64,000 bases of DNA. Origin: an uncultured Psychrobacter sp. (GTDB taxonomy: Bacteria > Pseudomonadota > Gammaproteobacteria > Pseudomonadales > Moraxellaceae). Below the pieces are notes generated by a model. It saw only the letters and a program-made list of their open reading frames with translations. It was not told the origin of the DNA and did no database searches. The DNA is taken from NCBI GenBank assembly GCA_947501045.1, contig CANMUI010000007.1:62001-126000 (forward strand), in the 5' to 3' direction. Positions 8,641-17,367 of this stretch are shown piece by piece; the stretch's first letter is position 1, and the number at the start of each line of letters is the position of its first letter. A program made the position numbers and the translations under genes.

Positions 8641-9816
8641 CTATATGCGCATAGGCATGATGACATACTGATGTAGTTCATCACCCAGCTGATTGACTAG
8701 CACTGAGGCATTCGATTGACTCATATGCATCTGCACATCGCCTTGAATAACGCTTAGTACGTCTTGTAGGTAAGCTGCATTAAAAGACAACTCCATAGGT
8801 TCGCCTTGATATTTGGCCTGTAGCATCTCGACCGCTTCGTCTTGCTCGGCATTGTTGGCACGTACCTCAATCATACCGTCATCAGCGAAACTAAATACTA
8901 CCCCGCGCGATTTTTCATTGCTTAAGATTGCCACACGGCGCAGCACATCTGTAAGCTTATCTTGGCTAAGCAAAGCCAACTTATCAGTGTTACTTGGCAT
9001 TACGCGGCGATAATCAGGAAACTTACCATCGATTAAGCGCGCCGTAAAGGTCACCATTAAATTTTGATTGACCTGTCCTGCGCTATCTACCTCACCAAAC
9101 GGCAGACTCACCTGCAAAAACTCGCGCCCAAAGCTTAATGTGACCTTATTATCTTGGTCACCCAGCATTTTACCAAGCTCAGTGGTTAAACGCTCCAGCT
9201 CAATTACCGCCTTACGCGGCAAAATAGCCTGCATACTCATCTCTGCATCCACATCGATGGCACTACGGGCCAATGCTAGTCTATGACCGTCGGTTGCCAC
9301 CGTAGTCAGTTGTCGCTGAGAGACATCGAACAGCATACCCGTCAGATAGTAACGTACATCTTGGATGGCCATGGCAAACTGAGTTTTATGGATCAGATCA
9401 ATGAGACGACTACGATCAATAGTAAGCGGAGTAATATTCTCAGGATTGCCTAAACTTGGATAATCCTCGCTAGGCAGCGTCCCTAAAGTAAAACGACTTT
9501 TGCCACTGGTAAGCAGACAACGCTCATTTTCTTGAGTCGTCAGATCAATTTGCGCTTGGGCAGGGAGTGATTTACAAATTTCTCGCAATTTTGTTGCCGG
9601 TAAAGTCGTTGCACCCGCCTCAATACAAGCACCAGCCGGTAGCTTTAAAGTTGAAGTCAGCTCTACTTCTAAGTCGGATGCAGTTAGGATCAATTCAGAC
9701 TCAGTTAGCTGCAGCTTAATATTGCCTAAAATGACCATATTATGGCGTTTATCAGCGGCCTTAGCGATCAAATTAATGGCTTTTAATAATGACTCTCGAT
9801 TAATCGATAATTGCAT
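8641..9816 (-). CDS. dnaN: DNA polymerase III subunit beta (sliding clamp)
   Basis: DnaN forms the dimeric ring that tethers Pol III and other partners to DNA. The 391-residue protein starts MQLSINRESLLKAINLI and ends HQYVIMPMRI, matching the normal N- and C-termini of the family. The conserved ATDGHRLALA segment is near residue 177. The length is slightly above E. coli (366), with the difference spread over short loops. It lies 163 bp downstream of dnaA and 93 bp upstream of recF on the same strand, so co-transcription with both is likely. Confidence 0.97.
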   Translation of the reverse strand: MQLSINRESLLKAINLIAKAADKRHNMVILGNIKLQLTESELILTASDLEVELTSTLKLPAGACIEAGATTLPATKLREICKSLPAQAQIDLTTQENERCLLTSGKSRFTLGTLPSEDYPSLGNPENITPLTIDRSRLIDLIHKTQFAMAIQDVRYYLTGMLFDVSQRQLTTVATDGHRLALARSAIDVDAEMSMQAILPRKAVIELERLTTELGKMLGDQDNKVTLSFGREFLQVSLPFGEVDSAGQVNQNLMVTFTARLIDGKFPDYRRVMPSNTDKLALLSQDKLTDVLRRVAILSNEKSRGVVFSFADDGMIEVRANNAEQDEAVEMLQAKYQGEPMELSFNAAYLQDVLSVIQGDVQMHMSQSNASVLVNQLGDELHQYVIMPMRI

Positions 9817-9979
9817 ACTGAATTACTCTTATTTAAATGATTATTTTTATAATAGACTATTAGCGATGGCGTATCGTCAATATAGATAATTTACGATTAA
9901 ATTCTCACCATTATAAACCATATCTACAGATTAAAACCACTTGCTAGTAAGCTACTAATAGCTGCTATCTCTAAGCAGA

Positions 9980-11461
9980 TTAAGCAGCCTGTAACATCAA
10001 AGACAACGTTTTATAATCCTTATCAAAAGCTGGATCTGCCGCGCGCAGTTGAGCCACTTTATCACAAGCGTGCATCACTGTTGTATGATCACGACCACCA
10101 AATGATTGTCCAATCTCAGGAAAGCTATCACCCGTCAACTCGCGCGCTAAAGCCATGGCTATTTGACGTGGCCTTGCGATACTGCGCGTCCGTTTGCGCC
10201 CCATGATATCTTTTACCGTCACATCGTAGTATTCGGCGACCACCTTACGAATATTATCCATATTGACCGCTTGCACGCGCATAGCAACAATATCTTTTAG
10301 CGCGTATTGCACCATCTCAAGGGTAATTGGCGCCCCTGTCAAATTAGCATTGGCAAACACTTGGTTTAGAGCGCCTTCTAAACGCCTAACGTTAGAGACT
10401 ACATTTTGAGCGATAAATAGGGCGCATTCTTTAGGTAAAGTCATGCCATACCAAGCTGCCTTTTTTTGTAGAATCTGCACGCGTGTATCGATCTCAGGAG
10501 GATCAATGGCCACAGTCAAGCCCCAAGAAAAACGCGATCTAAAGCGCTCGTCAAATTCTGTCATCTGCGAGGGATGACGATCTGAAGCTAAAATTAGCTG
10601 TTTGTCACCACTAGTAAAATCAGCAAACAAAGTTAAAAACTCATTACTACTTTTAGTCTTTCCAGCTAATACATGAATATCATCTACAATTAATAAATCT
10701 ACTTTTTTTATTTTCTTTTTAAAATCTTCTATTTTATTATTTCTTAATGAATAAACTAATTGATTAATAAATTTTTCAGAAGTGAAATAATAAAAACTTT
10801 GATTATTTCTTAAATAGCGATGCGCTACAGAATGCATTAAATGGGTTTTTCCCAATCCAGAATGTCCGTATATAAACAAGGGATTGTGACGATTTTTTGA
10901 CTGACGCTTGCCAAGCTCATAGCAAGCTTTATAAGCTAAGTTATTTGACTTACCAGTAACGAAGGTTTCAAAAGTAAAATCAGGATTTAGATAACTTAAA
11001 GACTTAGTTTCAGTAGAGTCAATAAGGGCTGTATGCTGTCTATCAGTAAGGATATCTGCTTTGTTATTATCATCTTGCACACGGTTTTGAGCCCGATCAT
11101 TCACAGGGTTTGTGAGGGGAGGGGAGGGCTTATTTTCTACAAGCTCATTTTCTACAAATAATGAGCCTGACTCTTGGTAACCGCTATCACTGGTGCTGGT
11201 TGTACTACGATTGGCATTATCAACACGGACGAGAACCTCTTCAATACTGCCTTGGCTATGTTTGGTTACCAGCTGGTGAATATCGGCTAGATGGTTTTTT
11301 CTGATATAGGTCACGAAATAATCATTGGGCGCAAGAATGATAAGTGTTTGCGCTTCTTGATGCGCTGATAGTGGTCGCAGCCACATCGTAAATACGTTAT
11401 CTTTAACGTGATAACGTAAGTCGTTTAGACATCTATCCCAAACTGTTGCTGTGTCTATCAT
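9980..11461 (-). CDS. dnaA: Chromosomal replication initiator protein DnaA
   Basis: DnaA is the AAA+ protein that binds DnaA boxes and melts oriC. The N-terminal domain I begins DTATVWDRCLNDLRY. A variable linker (residues 85-150) is rich in D, N and S. The AAA+ domain carries Walker A GHSGLGKTHL and Walker B LLIVDDIHVL. The C-terminal DNA-binding domain has RPRQIAMALARELTG and GGRDHTTVMHAC. The ATG at 11461 (MIDTATVW, 493 residues) is preferred over the ATG at 11479, because the MIDT start resembles known DnaA N-termini; this choice is not certain. The stretch coding for the Walker B region (10.67-10.82 kb) is conspicuously AT-rich. oriC lies directly upstream. Confidence 0.97.
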   Translation of the reverse strand: MIDTATVWDRCLNDLRYHVKDNVFTMWLRPLSAHQEAQTLIILAPNDYFVTYIRKNHLADIHQLVTKHSQGSIEEVLVRVDNANRSTTSTSDSGYQESGSLFVENELVENKPSPPLTNPVNDRAQNRVQDDNNKADILTDRQHTALIDSTETKSLSYLNPDFTFETFVTGKSNNLAYKACYELGKRQSKNRHNPLFIYGHSGLGKTHLMHSVAHRYLRNNQSFYYFTSEKFINQLVYSLRNNKIEDFKKKIKKVDLLIVDDIHVLAGKTKSSNEFLTLFADFTSGDKQLILASDRHPSQMTEFDERFRSRFSWGLTVAIDPPEIDTRVQILQKKAAWYGMTLPKECALFIAQNVVSNVRRLEGALNQVFANANLTGAPITLEMVQYALKDIVAMRVQAVNMDNIRKVVAEYYDVTVKDIMGRKRTRSIARPRQIAMALARELTGDSFPEIGQSFGGRDHTTVMHACDKVAQLRAADPAFDKDYKTLSLMLQAA

Positions 11462-11479
11462 GAAAAACGCAAGCCTCAT

Positions 11480-12005
11480 TGTATTAAACAGTAAAAATCA
11501 CTCAACGCTATAACCAACTATTTAGTATTACCAACTACTTAACATGGTCTAGAGTGTTTAGCGAGAATCTTTCGCTATAAGATGATTTGAACCCATCTTT
11601 AAACTGAGGCTAATTTAACATAAATACCCTGTGGATAACATCCTGTTTTTTGGGGATAAAGCTGTGGACAGTTTTGTGGATAAGTTGATATGTTGAGTTA
11701 TCCATATTTCACCCACAGGTTATCCACAGGGTTACCCATAGCGTAGTATATTGATAATAAAGTATAATTTAGACTTAACCACAGATATTTAGCTCCCCAA
11801 TAACAACAATACTACTATTATATTAATTATTTATTATTATGGAGTACGACAATTTCTGTGGATAACTTTTTAAAACAGCTATTAATTCTGGCAAAAAGAA
11901 TGTCATTACAGTAAACCTTTCTTGTACTCTTACAAACTTGGTTCTCAATAAACCTATCGTCGAGCAAATAACTACAAAAACCGTAGCAACATAATTGATT
12001 GATTT
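11480..12005. other. oriC: Origin of replication (oriC)
   Basis: The gene-free region between divergent dnaA and rpmH holds four exact DnaA boxes: TGTGGATAA at 11630, 11675 and 11857, and TTATCCACA at 11720. It also has one-mismatch boxes at 11651 (TGGGGATAA), 11698 (TTATCCATA) and 11775 (TTAACCACA). Two AT-rich tracts near 11755-11780 and 11812-11840 are candidate unwinding elements. Gene direction diverges at this point, as expected for a bidirectional origin. Confidence 0.9.
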
Positions 12006-12006
12006 A

Positions 12007-12035
12007 TTGACCAACGTATGATGGAGTGATATAAT
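12007..12035 (+). promoter_or_regulatory. Sigma-70 promoter of rpmH
   Basis: TTGACC (12007-12012), a 17-bp spacer and a perfect TATAAT (12030-12035) lie 43 bp before the rpmH start. This is among the best sigma-70 matches seen in the window. Confidence 0.8.
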
Positions 12036-12078
12036 CCTGCGCTATTACGAATTTAGTCCATTATTTGATAGGTGAGTT

Positions 12079-12213
12079 ATGAAACGTACATTCCAACCAA
12101 GCGTGATCAAGCGTAAACGTACTCACGGTTTCCGTGCACGTATGGCCACAAAAAAAGGCCGTCAGGTCTTAGCACGCCGCCGCGCTAAAGGCCGTCACCG
12201 TCTTACTGTATAA
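12079..12213 (+). CDS. rpmH: 50S ribosomal protein L34
   Basis: The 44-residue protein starts MKRTFQPSVIKRKRTHGF and ends RRAKGRHRLTV, the standard L34 sequence and length. GGTGAG precedes the ATG at a normal distance. L34 is a small basic protein of the large ribosomal subunit. The gene is the first rightward gene from oriC, has its own strong promoter, and is separated from rnpA by a terminator-like hairpin. Confidence 0.98.
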   Translation: MKRTFQPSVIKRKRTHGFRARMATKKGRQVLARRRAKGRHRLTV

Positions 12214-12323
12214 AATACATAAAGACAGCTATGACCAAGCATGTTGATTATTATTTTTTATAGACCCTAATTATTCATAAATTATAATAGTAATTGTCTT
12301 CAATCATCATGTTGTCATATATT

Positions 12324-12350
12324 AAAAGCGCCTCTACTGGCGCTTTTTTT
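12324..12350 (+). terminator. Terminator/attenuator between rpmH and rnpA
   Basis: AAAAGCGCC (12324-12332) pairs with GGCGCTTTT (12339-12347), followed by more T. It probably reduces readthrough from the strong rpmH promoter into rnpA. Confidence 0.8.
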
Positions 12351-12442
12351 GTTTCCATACTTATTGTATTTATCACCAAACACTTCTTTATCTTAACTAG
12401 CTCGTTTCATGCGCTCTTCAAGCTCCTATTTGAGGCTTCACT

Positions 12443-12823
12443 ATGCCTAATACTATTCTCACTACCCCTACTAACCGTTTTACTAAAGAGCAGCGTCTGC
12501 TCACTCCTAAGGTATTTCGTAACGTATTTGATGCTCCAGAACGTAAACTACATCAAAGTCATTTGATGGCCTTTGTACGCAGTAATGACTCTGAACAACC
12601 ACGTATAGGTATGGCAATAACTAAACGTAAAGTACCTACCGCAGTAGCTCGTAATTTAATAAAACGGCAAATAAGAGAAAACTTTCGCGTACAATCTTAT
12701 AATCTACAAAATAAAGATATTGTTTTTATTGTTAAAAAACCTATTAAAGATATAGATAAAAAAGAATTAAAATTACAGATAAACAATATATTTAAAAAAA
12801 TAGAAAAAAATAAAAATGAGTAG
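12443..12823 (+). CDS. rnpA: Ribonuclease P protein component
   Basis: RnpA is the protein subunit of RNase P, which trims tRNA 5' ends. The 126-residue protein has the family motif ARNLIKRQIRENFR (residues 70-83) and the preceding RIGMAITKRKVPTAV. The C-terminal third is almost entirely K/I/N/D/E codons of A and T (KKPIKDIDKKELKLQINNI), far more AT-rich than the first half. The stop overlaps the start of yidD by 8 bp (ATGAGTAG), indicating translational coupling. Confidence 0.96.
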   Translation: MPNTILTTPTNRFTKEQRLLTPKVFRNVFDAPERKLHQSHLMAFVRSNDSEQPRIGMAITKRKVPTAVARNLIKRQIRENFRVQSYNLQNKDIVFIVKKPIKDIDKKELKLQINNIFKKIEKNKNE

Positions 12824-13190
12824 TTTAATAAAAAATATAAATAATACATTTTATATATTTTTCAAAAACACTATTTTATTTTATCAAAAAATAGTTAGCC
12901 CTATTATTCCTGCTCGTTGTCGGTATTATCCAACATGTTCAAATTATGGTATTCAAGCTTTAGCATGGCATGGAGTTTGGTCGGGAAGCTGGCTATTGTT
13001 GAAACGTATTGCTCGCTGCCATCCTTTGGGGGGTCATGGTATTGACTTCGTTCCATTACCTCTAGCCTCTTATCATTATCAGTATTTATTATCTGATAGC
13101 CCAAAGCTCGGTAGGTCTCAAGGAATCGGTATCTATCGTGATAATCAGAGCTATGTGGCTTGTTTAAATATATTAATGAGCGCAAGTTAA
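12816..13190 (+). CDS. yidD: Membrane protein insertion efficiency factor YidD
   Basis: YidD is a small membrane-associated helper of YidC-dependent insertion. The core PARCRYYPTCSNYGIQAL and the segment RCHPLGGHGIDFVP are diagnostic. At 124 residues it is longer than usual (about 85); the C-terminal 45 residues (from ASYHYQYLL) are not part of the conserved core. The first 30 codons are very AT-rich, continuing the composition of the rnpA tail. It overlaps rnpA and precedes yidC in the canonical order. Confidence 0.93.
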   Translation: MSSLIKNINNTFYIFFKNTILFYQKIVSPIIPARCRYYPTCSNYGIQALAWHGVWSGSWLLLKRIARCHPLGGHGIDFVPLPLASYHYQYLLSDSPKLGRSQGIGIYRDNQSYVACLNILMSAS

Positions 13191-13237
13191 ATTTATTAGA
13201 CCTTAAGTTCAAGCTGTGATCTTACAACATGTATAAG

Positions 13238-13336
13238 TTATCCACAGCTTATCAACACTGTTGGTATCATTTAGAGCTGTTTTTTAGTAAAATGATGAAC
13301 ATTTTATGTAAATGACTACTAATACTGTTATCCACT
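13238..13336. promoter_or_regulatory. DnaA-box group between yidD and yidC
   Basis: An exact box TTATCCACA at 13238-13246 is followed by TTATCAACA (13249-13257) and TTATCCACT (13328-13336), each with one mismatch. The group lies in the 223-bp gap upstream of yidC and could regulate yidC or bind spare DnaA. Confidence 0.5.
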
Positions 13337-13413
13337 ATTAGAGATAGCAGCGATTGGTGGTCATGACACATGCCTTAATTTTTCATTCCCTAATTTTAAT
13401 CTAGGATAGGTTT

Positions 13414-15096
13414 ATGCAAAAGATATTTCGGGTGATGATCATCATTGCGATGCTAATCACCGCTTATCTGCTAATTTTGGCATGGCGAGATGATTATGCC
13501 GATACACCAGTGGTTGATTCAGTACCAGAGACTTCCGTCTCCGTAGGTGCTGATATACCTTCTACCTCAGGGGCAGCTGGTGATATTCCGGTACAAACAA
13601 TACCTACTGAAGCTGATGTAGCTACTACCTCGCCATCTAAAGACATAGGGCTTATTACAGTTTCGACTGATCGCTATGATGTCAAAATCAATCCAGAAGG
13701 CGGGGACATTGTCTACTCTGCGCTAAAAGAATACGATGCAACGCTTGATAGTGATGAAGCCTTTGTACTATTAGAAAACAATAGTAATCGTATTTATGTG
13801 GCCCAGTCAGGTCTAATTGGTAGAGACGGTATTGATACTGCAGAGGGCCGTGCTATATATAGCACTGCTGCCAACAACTATGTTATGGAAGAGGGCCAGC
13901 AAACCTTAACCGTACCCCTCACCTATCAAAAAGATGGCGTGAAAATCACCAAATCTTTTACCTTTACTAGTGGCGAATATCCAATTGATGTTAGCTATCA
14001 GATCCAAAACACTTCTGCCCAGCCATGGCAGGGTCAGATGTTTGCACAGTTAAAGCGTGATGACAGCAAAGATCCTGGCATGTCAGATAAAGGTGCGCTA
14101 AGTATGGCCACTTATCTTGGCGGCGCTTGGGGAACGCCTGATGATCCTTATAATAAGCTAAAATTTAAGAATTTTAGTGATGGTGAATTGACGGTTACTA
14201 GCGACGAGGGCTGGGTAGGCATCGTACAGCACTACTTTGTATCGGCATGGACACCTGATAATTTCACGGCAAACTTCTTTAGCCGCGAGACTGGAAATGA
14301 TTATTTCATAGGTTTCAACAGCCAACCTATAAATGTCGCTACCAATAAGCAGGTTACTTTAAGCGCAACTTTATATAGCGGTCCTAAAGTACAATCTGAG
14401 CTCAAAGATGTGGCAGTAGGTCTTAATCAGACCGTAGATTATGGTTTGCTATGGCCAATCTCAAAGGTGTTGTTTGCGATCCTTGATGGTATTCACAATA
14501 TTATCGGTAACTGGGGCTGGTCGATTATTGTTTTAACAATTTTGGTTAAATTTGCCCTGATGTGGTTCTCAAATAAGAGCTACTATTCGATGGCAAAAAT
14601 GCGGGCTATCGCTCCAAGACTGGCGGCGCTCAAAGAAGAGCATGGCGACGATCGGATGAAGATGTCGCAAGAGATGATGAGTATTTACAAAGAAGAAAAG
14701 GTCAATCCAATGGCTGGTTGTTTGCCGATACTCATGCAAATGCCAATCTTCTTAGCGCTATATTGGGTATTAGTTGAGAGTGTTGAGCTGCGTCATGCCC
14801 CCTGGATCTTGTGGATTCAAGATTTATCGGCGATGGACCCTTGGTTTATCTTGCCACTGCTCATGGGCGCATCAATGTTTATTCAGCAGCAGCTAAACCC
14901 GCAGCCAGCTGATCCCATGCAAGCAAAAGTCATGAAGTTTTTACCAATCATCTTTACCGCTTTTATGTTGTTCTTCCCAGCAGGTTTGGTACTTTACTGG
15001 ACAGTCAATAACTTATTTAGTATGACGCATCAATATATCGTCAACAAAAAAGTAGAAGAAGAGCAAAAGAAACGTACGGTTAAGGTGCTTAGTTAA
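13414..15096 (+). CDS. yidC: Membrane protein insertase YidC
   Basis: YidC inserts and folds inner-membrane proteins, alone or with SecYEG. The 560-residue protein has an N-terminal anchor (residues 7-23), a large periplasmic P1 domain (about 60-340) and the conserved C-terminal transmembrane domain with GWSIIVLTILVKFALMW and MKFLPIIFTAFMLFFPAG. The linker after the first anchor is rich in T, S, V and D. A TAGG-containing leader precedes the ATG. Its position after rnpA-yidD and before mnmE is canonical. Confidence 0.97.
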   Translation: MQKIFRVMIIIAMLITAYLLILAWRDDYADTPVVDSVPETSVSVGADIPSTSGAAGDIPVQTIPTEADVATTSPSKDIGLITVSTDRYDVKINPEGGDIVYSALKEYDATLDSDEAFVLLENNSNRIYVAQSGLIGRDGIDTAEGRAIYSTAANNYVMEEGQQTLTVPLTYQKDGVKITKSFTFTSGEYPIDVSYQIQNTSAQPWQGQMFAQLKRDDSKDPGMSDKGALSMATYLGGAWGTPDDPYNKLKFKNFSDGELTVTSDEGWVGIVQHYFVSAWTPDNFTANFFSRETGNDYFIGFNSQPINVATNKQVTLSATLYSGPKVQSELKDVAVGLNQTVDYGLLWPISKVLFAILDGIHNIIGNWGWSIIVLTILVKFALMWFSNKSYYSMAKMRAIAPRLAALKEEHGDDRMKMSQEMMSIYKEEKVNPMAGCLPILMQMPIFLALYWVLVESVELRHAPWILWIQDLSAMDPWFILPLLMGASMFIQQQLNPQPADPMQAKVMKFLPIIFTAFMLFFPAGLVLYWTVNNLFSMTHQYIVNKKVEEEQKKRTVKVLS

Positions 15097-15129
15097 GTAT
15101 CTACTAAGTTTAGGTTTGATGTTTAAAAG

Positions 15130-15158
15130 AACCATCGCTATAGCGGTGGTTTTTTTTG
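15130..15158 (+). terminator. yidC terminator
   Basis: AACCATCGCTA and TAGCGGTGGTT form an 11-bp stem (15130-15151, with one wobble pair), followed by eight T residues. Confidence 0.9.
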
Positions 15159-15305
15159 TAGAGGCTTTGCGTCAATAAAATATATTGAAGTTGAGGGCGC
15201 TTAAGTCCTTAATAAAGATAAGAAAGATTGAAAACCACAAAAGACCACTATTTAAAGTTTGTTTTGTCAGGCCTTGATTAGCTGTTTATAATGGAGTTTT
15301 AGCTC

Positions 15306-16787
15306 ATGAGAGTAACTGTGGATTCTGATACTACCTTAACACCAGATGCTTCTTTGGATCTGTCGCCTTCATCTGCATTGAATAGTAGCTCTACTATTGC
15401 TGCTATTGCTACCCCGCTTGGACGTGGCGGAGTAGGGGTGATACGCTTATCGGGACCAAAATCCTACGCTATCGCTTGTCAGCTTACTGGAAAATCTGCT
15501 TTTACTCCGCGTGTGGCAAGCTTTAGTCGTTTTTACCAAGACGACGGTAGCGTTATCGATGAAGGTTTGGTGCTCTATTTTAAAGCTCCGCATTCCTTTA
15601 CTGGAGAGGACGTGATTGAGCTGCAAGGTCACGGCGGCATGATATTACAAAATCAGCTGCTTATGCGAGTGTTTGAGCTGGGTGCAAAGCAAGCCGTAGC
15701 AGGTGAGTTCTCCTACCGCGCTTTTGATAATGATAAATTGGATCTAGTACAAGCAGAGGCTATCGCTGACGCTATCGATGCAACCAGCAACGCAGCAGCT
15801 AGCAGTGCCATTCGCTCCTTGAGTGGCGAATTTTCAAAGAAGATCAATACCCTGCTTGAGCAGCTTATTCATTTGCGTCTACACGTTGAAGCGGCAATTG
15901 ACTTTCCTGACGAAGAAGATGTTGATTTTTTATCAGATGGCATTATACAAAACAAGCTTGAACAAGCGCAGGCACAAGTTAAGCAGGTATTAGCTACAGC
16001 GAAACAAGGCCAGCTCTTACGCGATGGTATTCATGTGGTGCTGGCGGGCAGACCTAACGCTGGTAAATCAAGCTTGCTTAATCGTTTGGCGGGTCAAGAG
16101 CGCGCTATTGTCACCGAGGTTGCGGGTACTACTCGTGATACTTTGCAAGAAACTGTTGTGTTAAATGGCTTAACTTTGCACCTAACTGACACCGCAGGTC
16201 TGCGTGAAACTGAAGATACAGTTGAGCGCATGGGAATAGAGCGGGCGCGAACTGCTATTAATCAGGCCGATATGCTACTGCTAGTCTATGATGTTACTCG
16301 TGACATCGAGGGCAATGGAACCCCTTTACAACTGGCTGAACAGCTTTTTGGCAGACTGCCAGAAGCTCAGCGTCTGTTGATCATAGCCAATAAAAGTGAT
16401 CTATTGGCAGCTCAAGCGACTAGTGTGAGTAGCGAGCAAATATCTTTGGTCTCTTTAATTAAAGATAATAATCAAAGCTATGAACAAGTTAATGTTTCAT
16501 GTGAAACAGGTGCTGGCATTGATACCTTAATACAAACGCTATGTGACAAGGTAGGTTTTCATCCTCCAGAAAATAGCTTAATTGCACGCACGCGTCATAT
16601 TGATGCGCTAAGACGTACGGCTGATTATTTGGCCGAGGCGCATGAACAACTGGTAGTATTTCAAGCAGGAGAGCTGGTGGCTGAAAGCTTAAGGCAAGCT
16701 CAGCATAGCTTAGGTGAGATCACTGGTGAATTTAGTGCTGATGACTTATTAGGTAAGATATTTGGTAGCTTTTGTATTGGTAAATAG
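15306..16787 (+). CDS. mnmE: tRNA modification GTPase MnmE
   Basis: MnmE (TrmE) works with MnmG to build the 5-aminomethyl-type modification at wobble U34 of tRNAs. The N-terminal formyl-THF-binding domain begins STIAAIATPLGRGGVGVIR. The G domain shows GRPNAGKSSLLN, DTAGLRETEDTVERMG and NKSD. The protein ends in the essential FCIGK motif with the catalytic Cys. At 493 residues it is about 40 longer than E. coli; the extra is a Ser-rich N-terminal leader and a loop near residue 385. That loop (NVSCETGAG) contains a parS-like site. mnmG is not adjacent. Confidence 0.97.
   Translation: MRVTVDSDTTLTPDASLDLSPSSALNSSSTIAAIATPLGRGGVGVIRLSGPKSYAIACQLTGKSAFTPRVASFSRFYQDDGSVIDEGLVLYFKAPHSFTGEDVIELQGHGGMILQNQLLMRVFELGAKQAVAGEFSYRAFDNDKLDLVQAEAIADAIDATSNAAASSAIRSLSGEFSKKINTLLEQLIHLRLHVEAAIDFPDEEDVDFLSDGIIQNKLEQAQAQVKQVLATAKQGQLLRDGIHVVLAGRPNAGKSSLLNRLAGQERAIVTEVAGTTRDTLQETVVLNGLTLHLTDTAGLRETEDTVERMGIERARTAINQADMLLLVYDVTRDIEGNGTPLQLAEQLFGRLPEAQRLLIIANKSDLLAAQATSVSSEQISLVSLIKDNNQSYEQVNVSCETGAGIDTLIQTLCDKVGFHPPENSLIARTRHIDALRRTADYLAEAHEQLVVFQAGELVAESLRQAQHSLGEITGEFSADDLLGKIFGSFCIGK
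16494..16507. promoter_or_regulatory. parS-like ParB site inside mnmE
   Basis: GTTTCATGTGAAAC lies in the mnmE coding sequence and encodes VSCET. Confidence 0.65.
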
Positions 16788-16833
16788 CTTAATCCGGCCT
16801 CATATATTGATAAAAATTAATTAGGAATAAACT

Positions 16834-17304
16834 ATGCACTGCCCTTATTGTAATGCGTCAGAGACCAAAGTTATTGATTCACGTCTTGCCGCAGAAGGGG
16901 CGCAAGTGCGGCGGCGGCGGCTTTGTAGTACCTGCCAGGAGCGCTTTACCACCTTTGAGATGGTTGAGGTGGTCATGCCGCGCATCATTAAATCAAGCGG
17001 TAAGATTGAACCGTATGACAATGAAAAATTGCGCCGCTCGGTGTTATTACCACTACAAAAACGTCCTATCACGACCGATGAGCAAGAGGCTATGATCAGC
17101 CGCATCGAAAAACGGGTACGGCATATGGGGGAGCGTGAGATCAGTAGTAAGGTTTTGGGCGAGATTATCATGAGTGAGCTTAAAACGCTTGATGATGTAG
17201 CTTATGTCCGTTTTGCTAGCGTCTATCGCGACTTTCAAGATATTGATGCGTTTCACCAAGAGATTGCTAATATTCGTCCCAATGATAAAAAGAGTGACGT
17301 TTAA
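16834..17304 (+). CDS. nrdR: Transcriptional repressor NrdR
   Basis: NrdR represses ribonucleotide reductase genes in response to ATP/dATP. The N-terminal zinc ribbon CPYCNASETKVIDSR...CSTCQERFTTFE (residues 3-46) has all four Cys. An ATP-cone domain follows (residues 49-139). The length (156) is normal. AGGA precedes the ATG. nrdR next to ribD is a common proteobacterial arrangement; here the genes are about 30-80 bp apart and probably co-transcribed. Confidence 0.96.
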   Translation: MHCPYCNASETKVIDSRLAAEGAQVRRRRLCSTCQERFTTFEMVEVVMPRIIKSSGKIEPYDNEKLRRSVLLPLQKRPITTDEQEAMISRIEKRVRHMGEREISSKVLGEIIMSELKTLDDVAYVRFASVYRDFQDIDAFHQEIANIRPNDKKSDV

Positions 17305-17367
17305 TTAGTAATAAATCTTTTATGTCAGATTTAGGTGCATCCAAAACAAATACGGTTAATACAAAGT

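Noticed and set aside
11823..12014. 63-codon minus-strand ORF in oriC
   Set aside because: Covers a DnaA box and part of the rpmH promoter, with no ribosome-binding site or family resemblance.
12294..12566. 90-codon plus-strand ORF between rpmH and rnpA
   Set aside because: Starts in the terminator region and overlaps the true rnpA frame.
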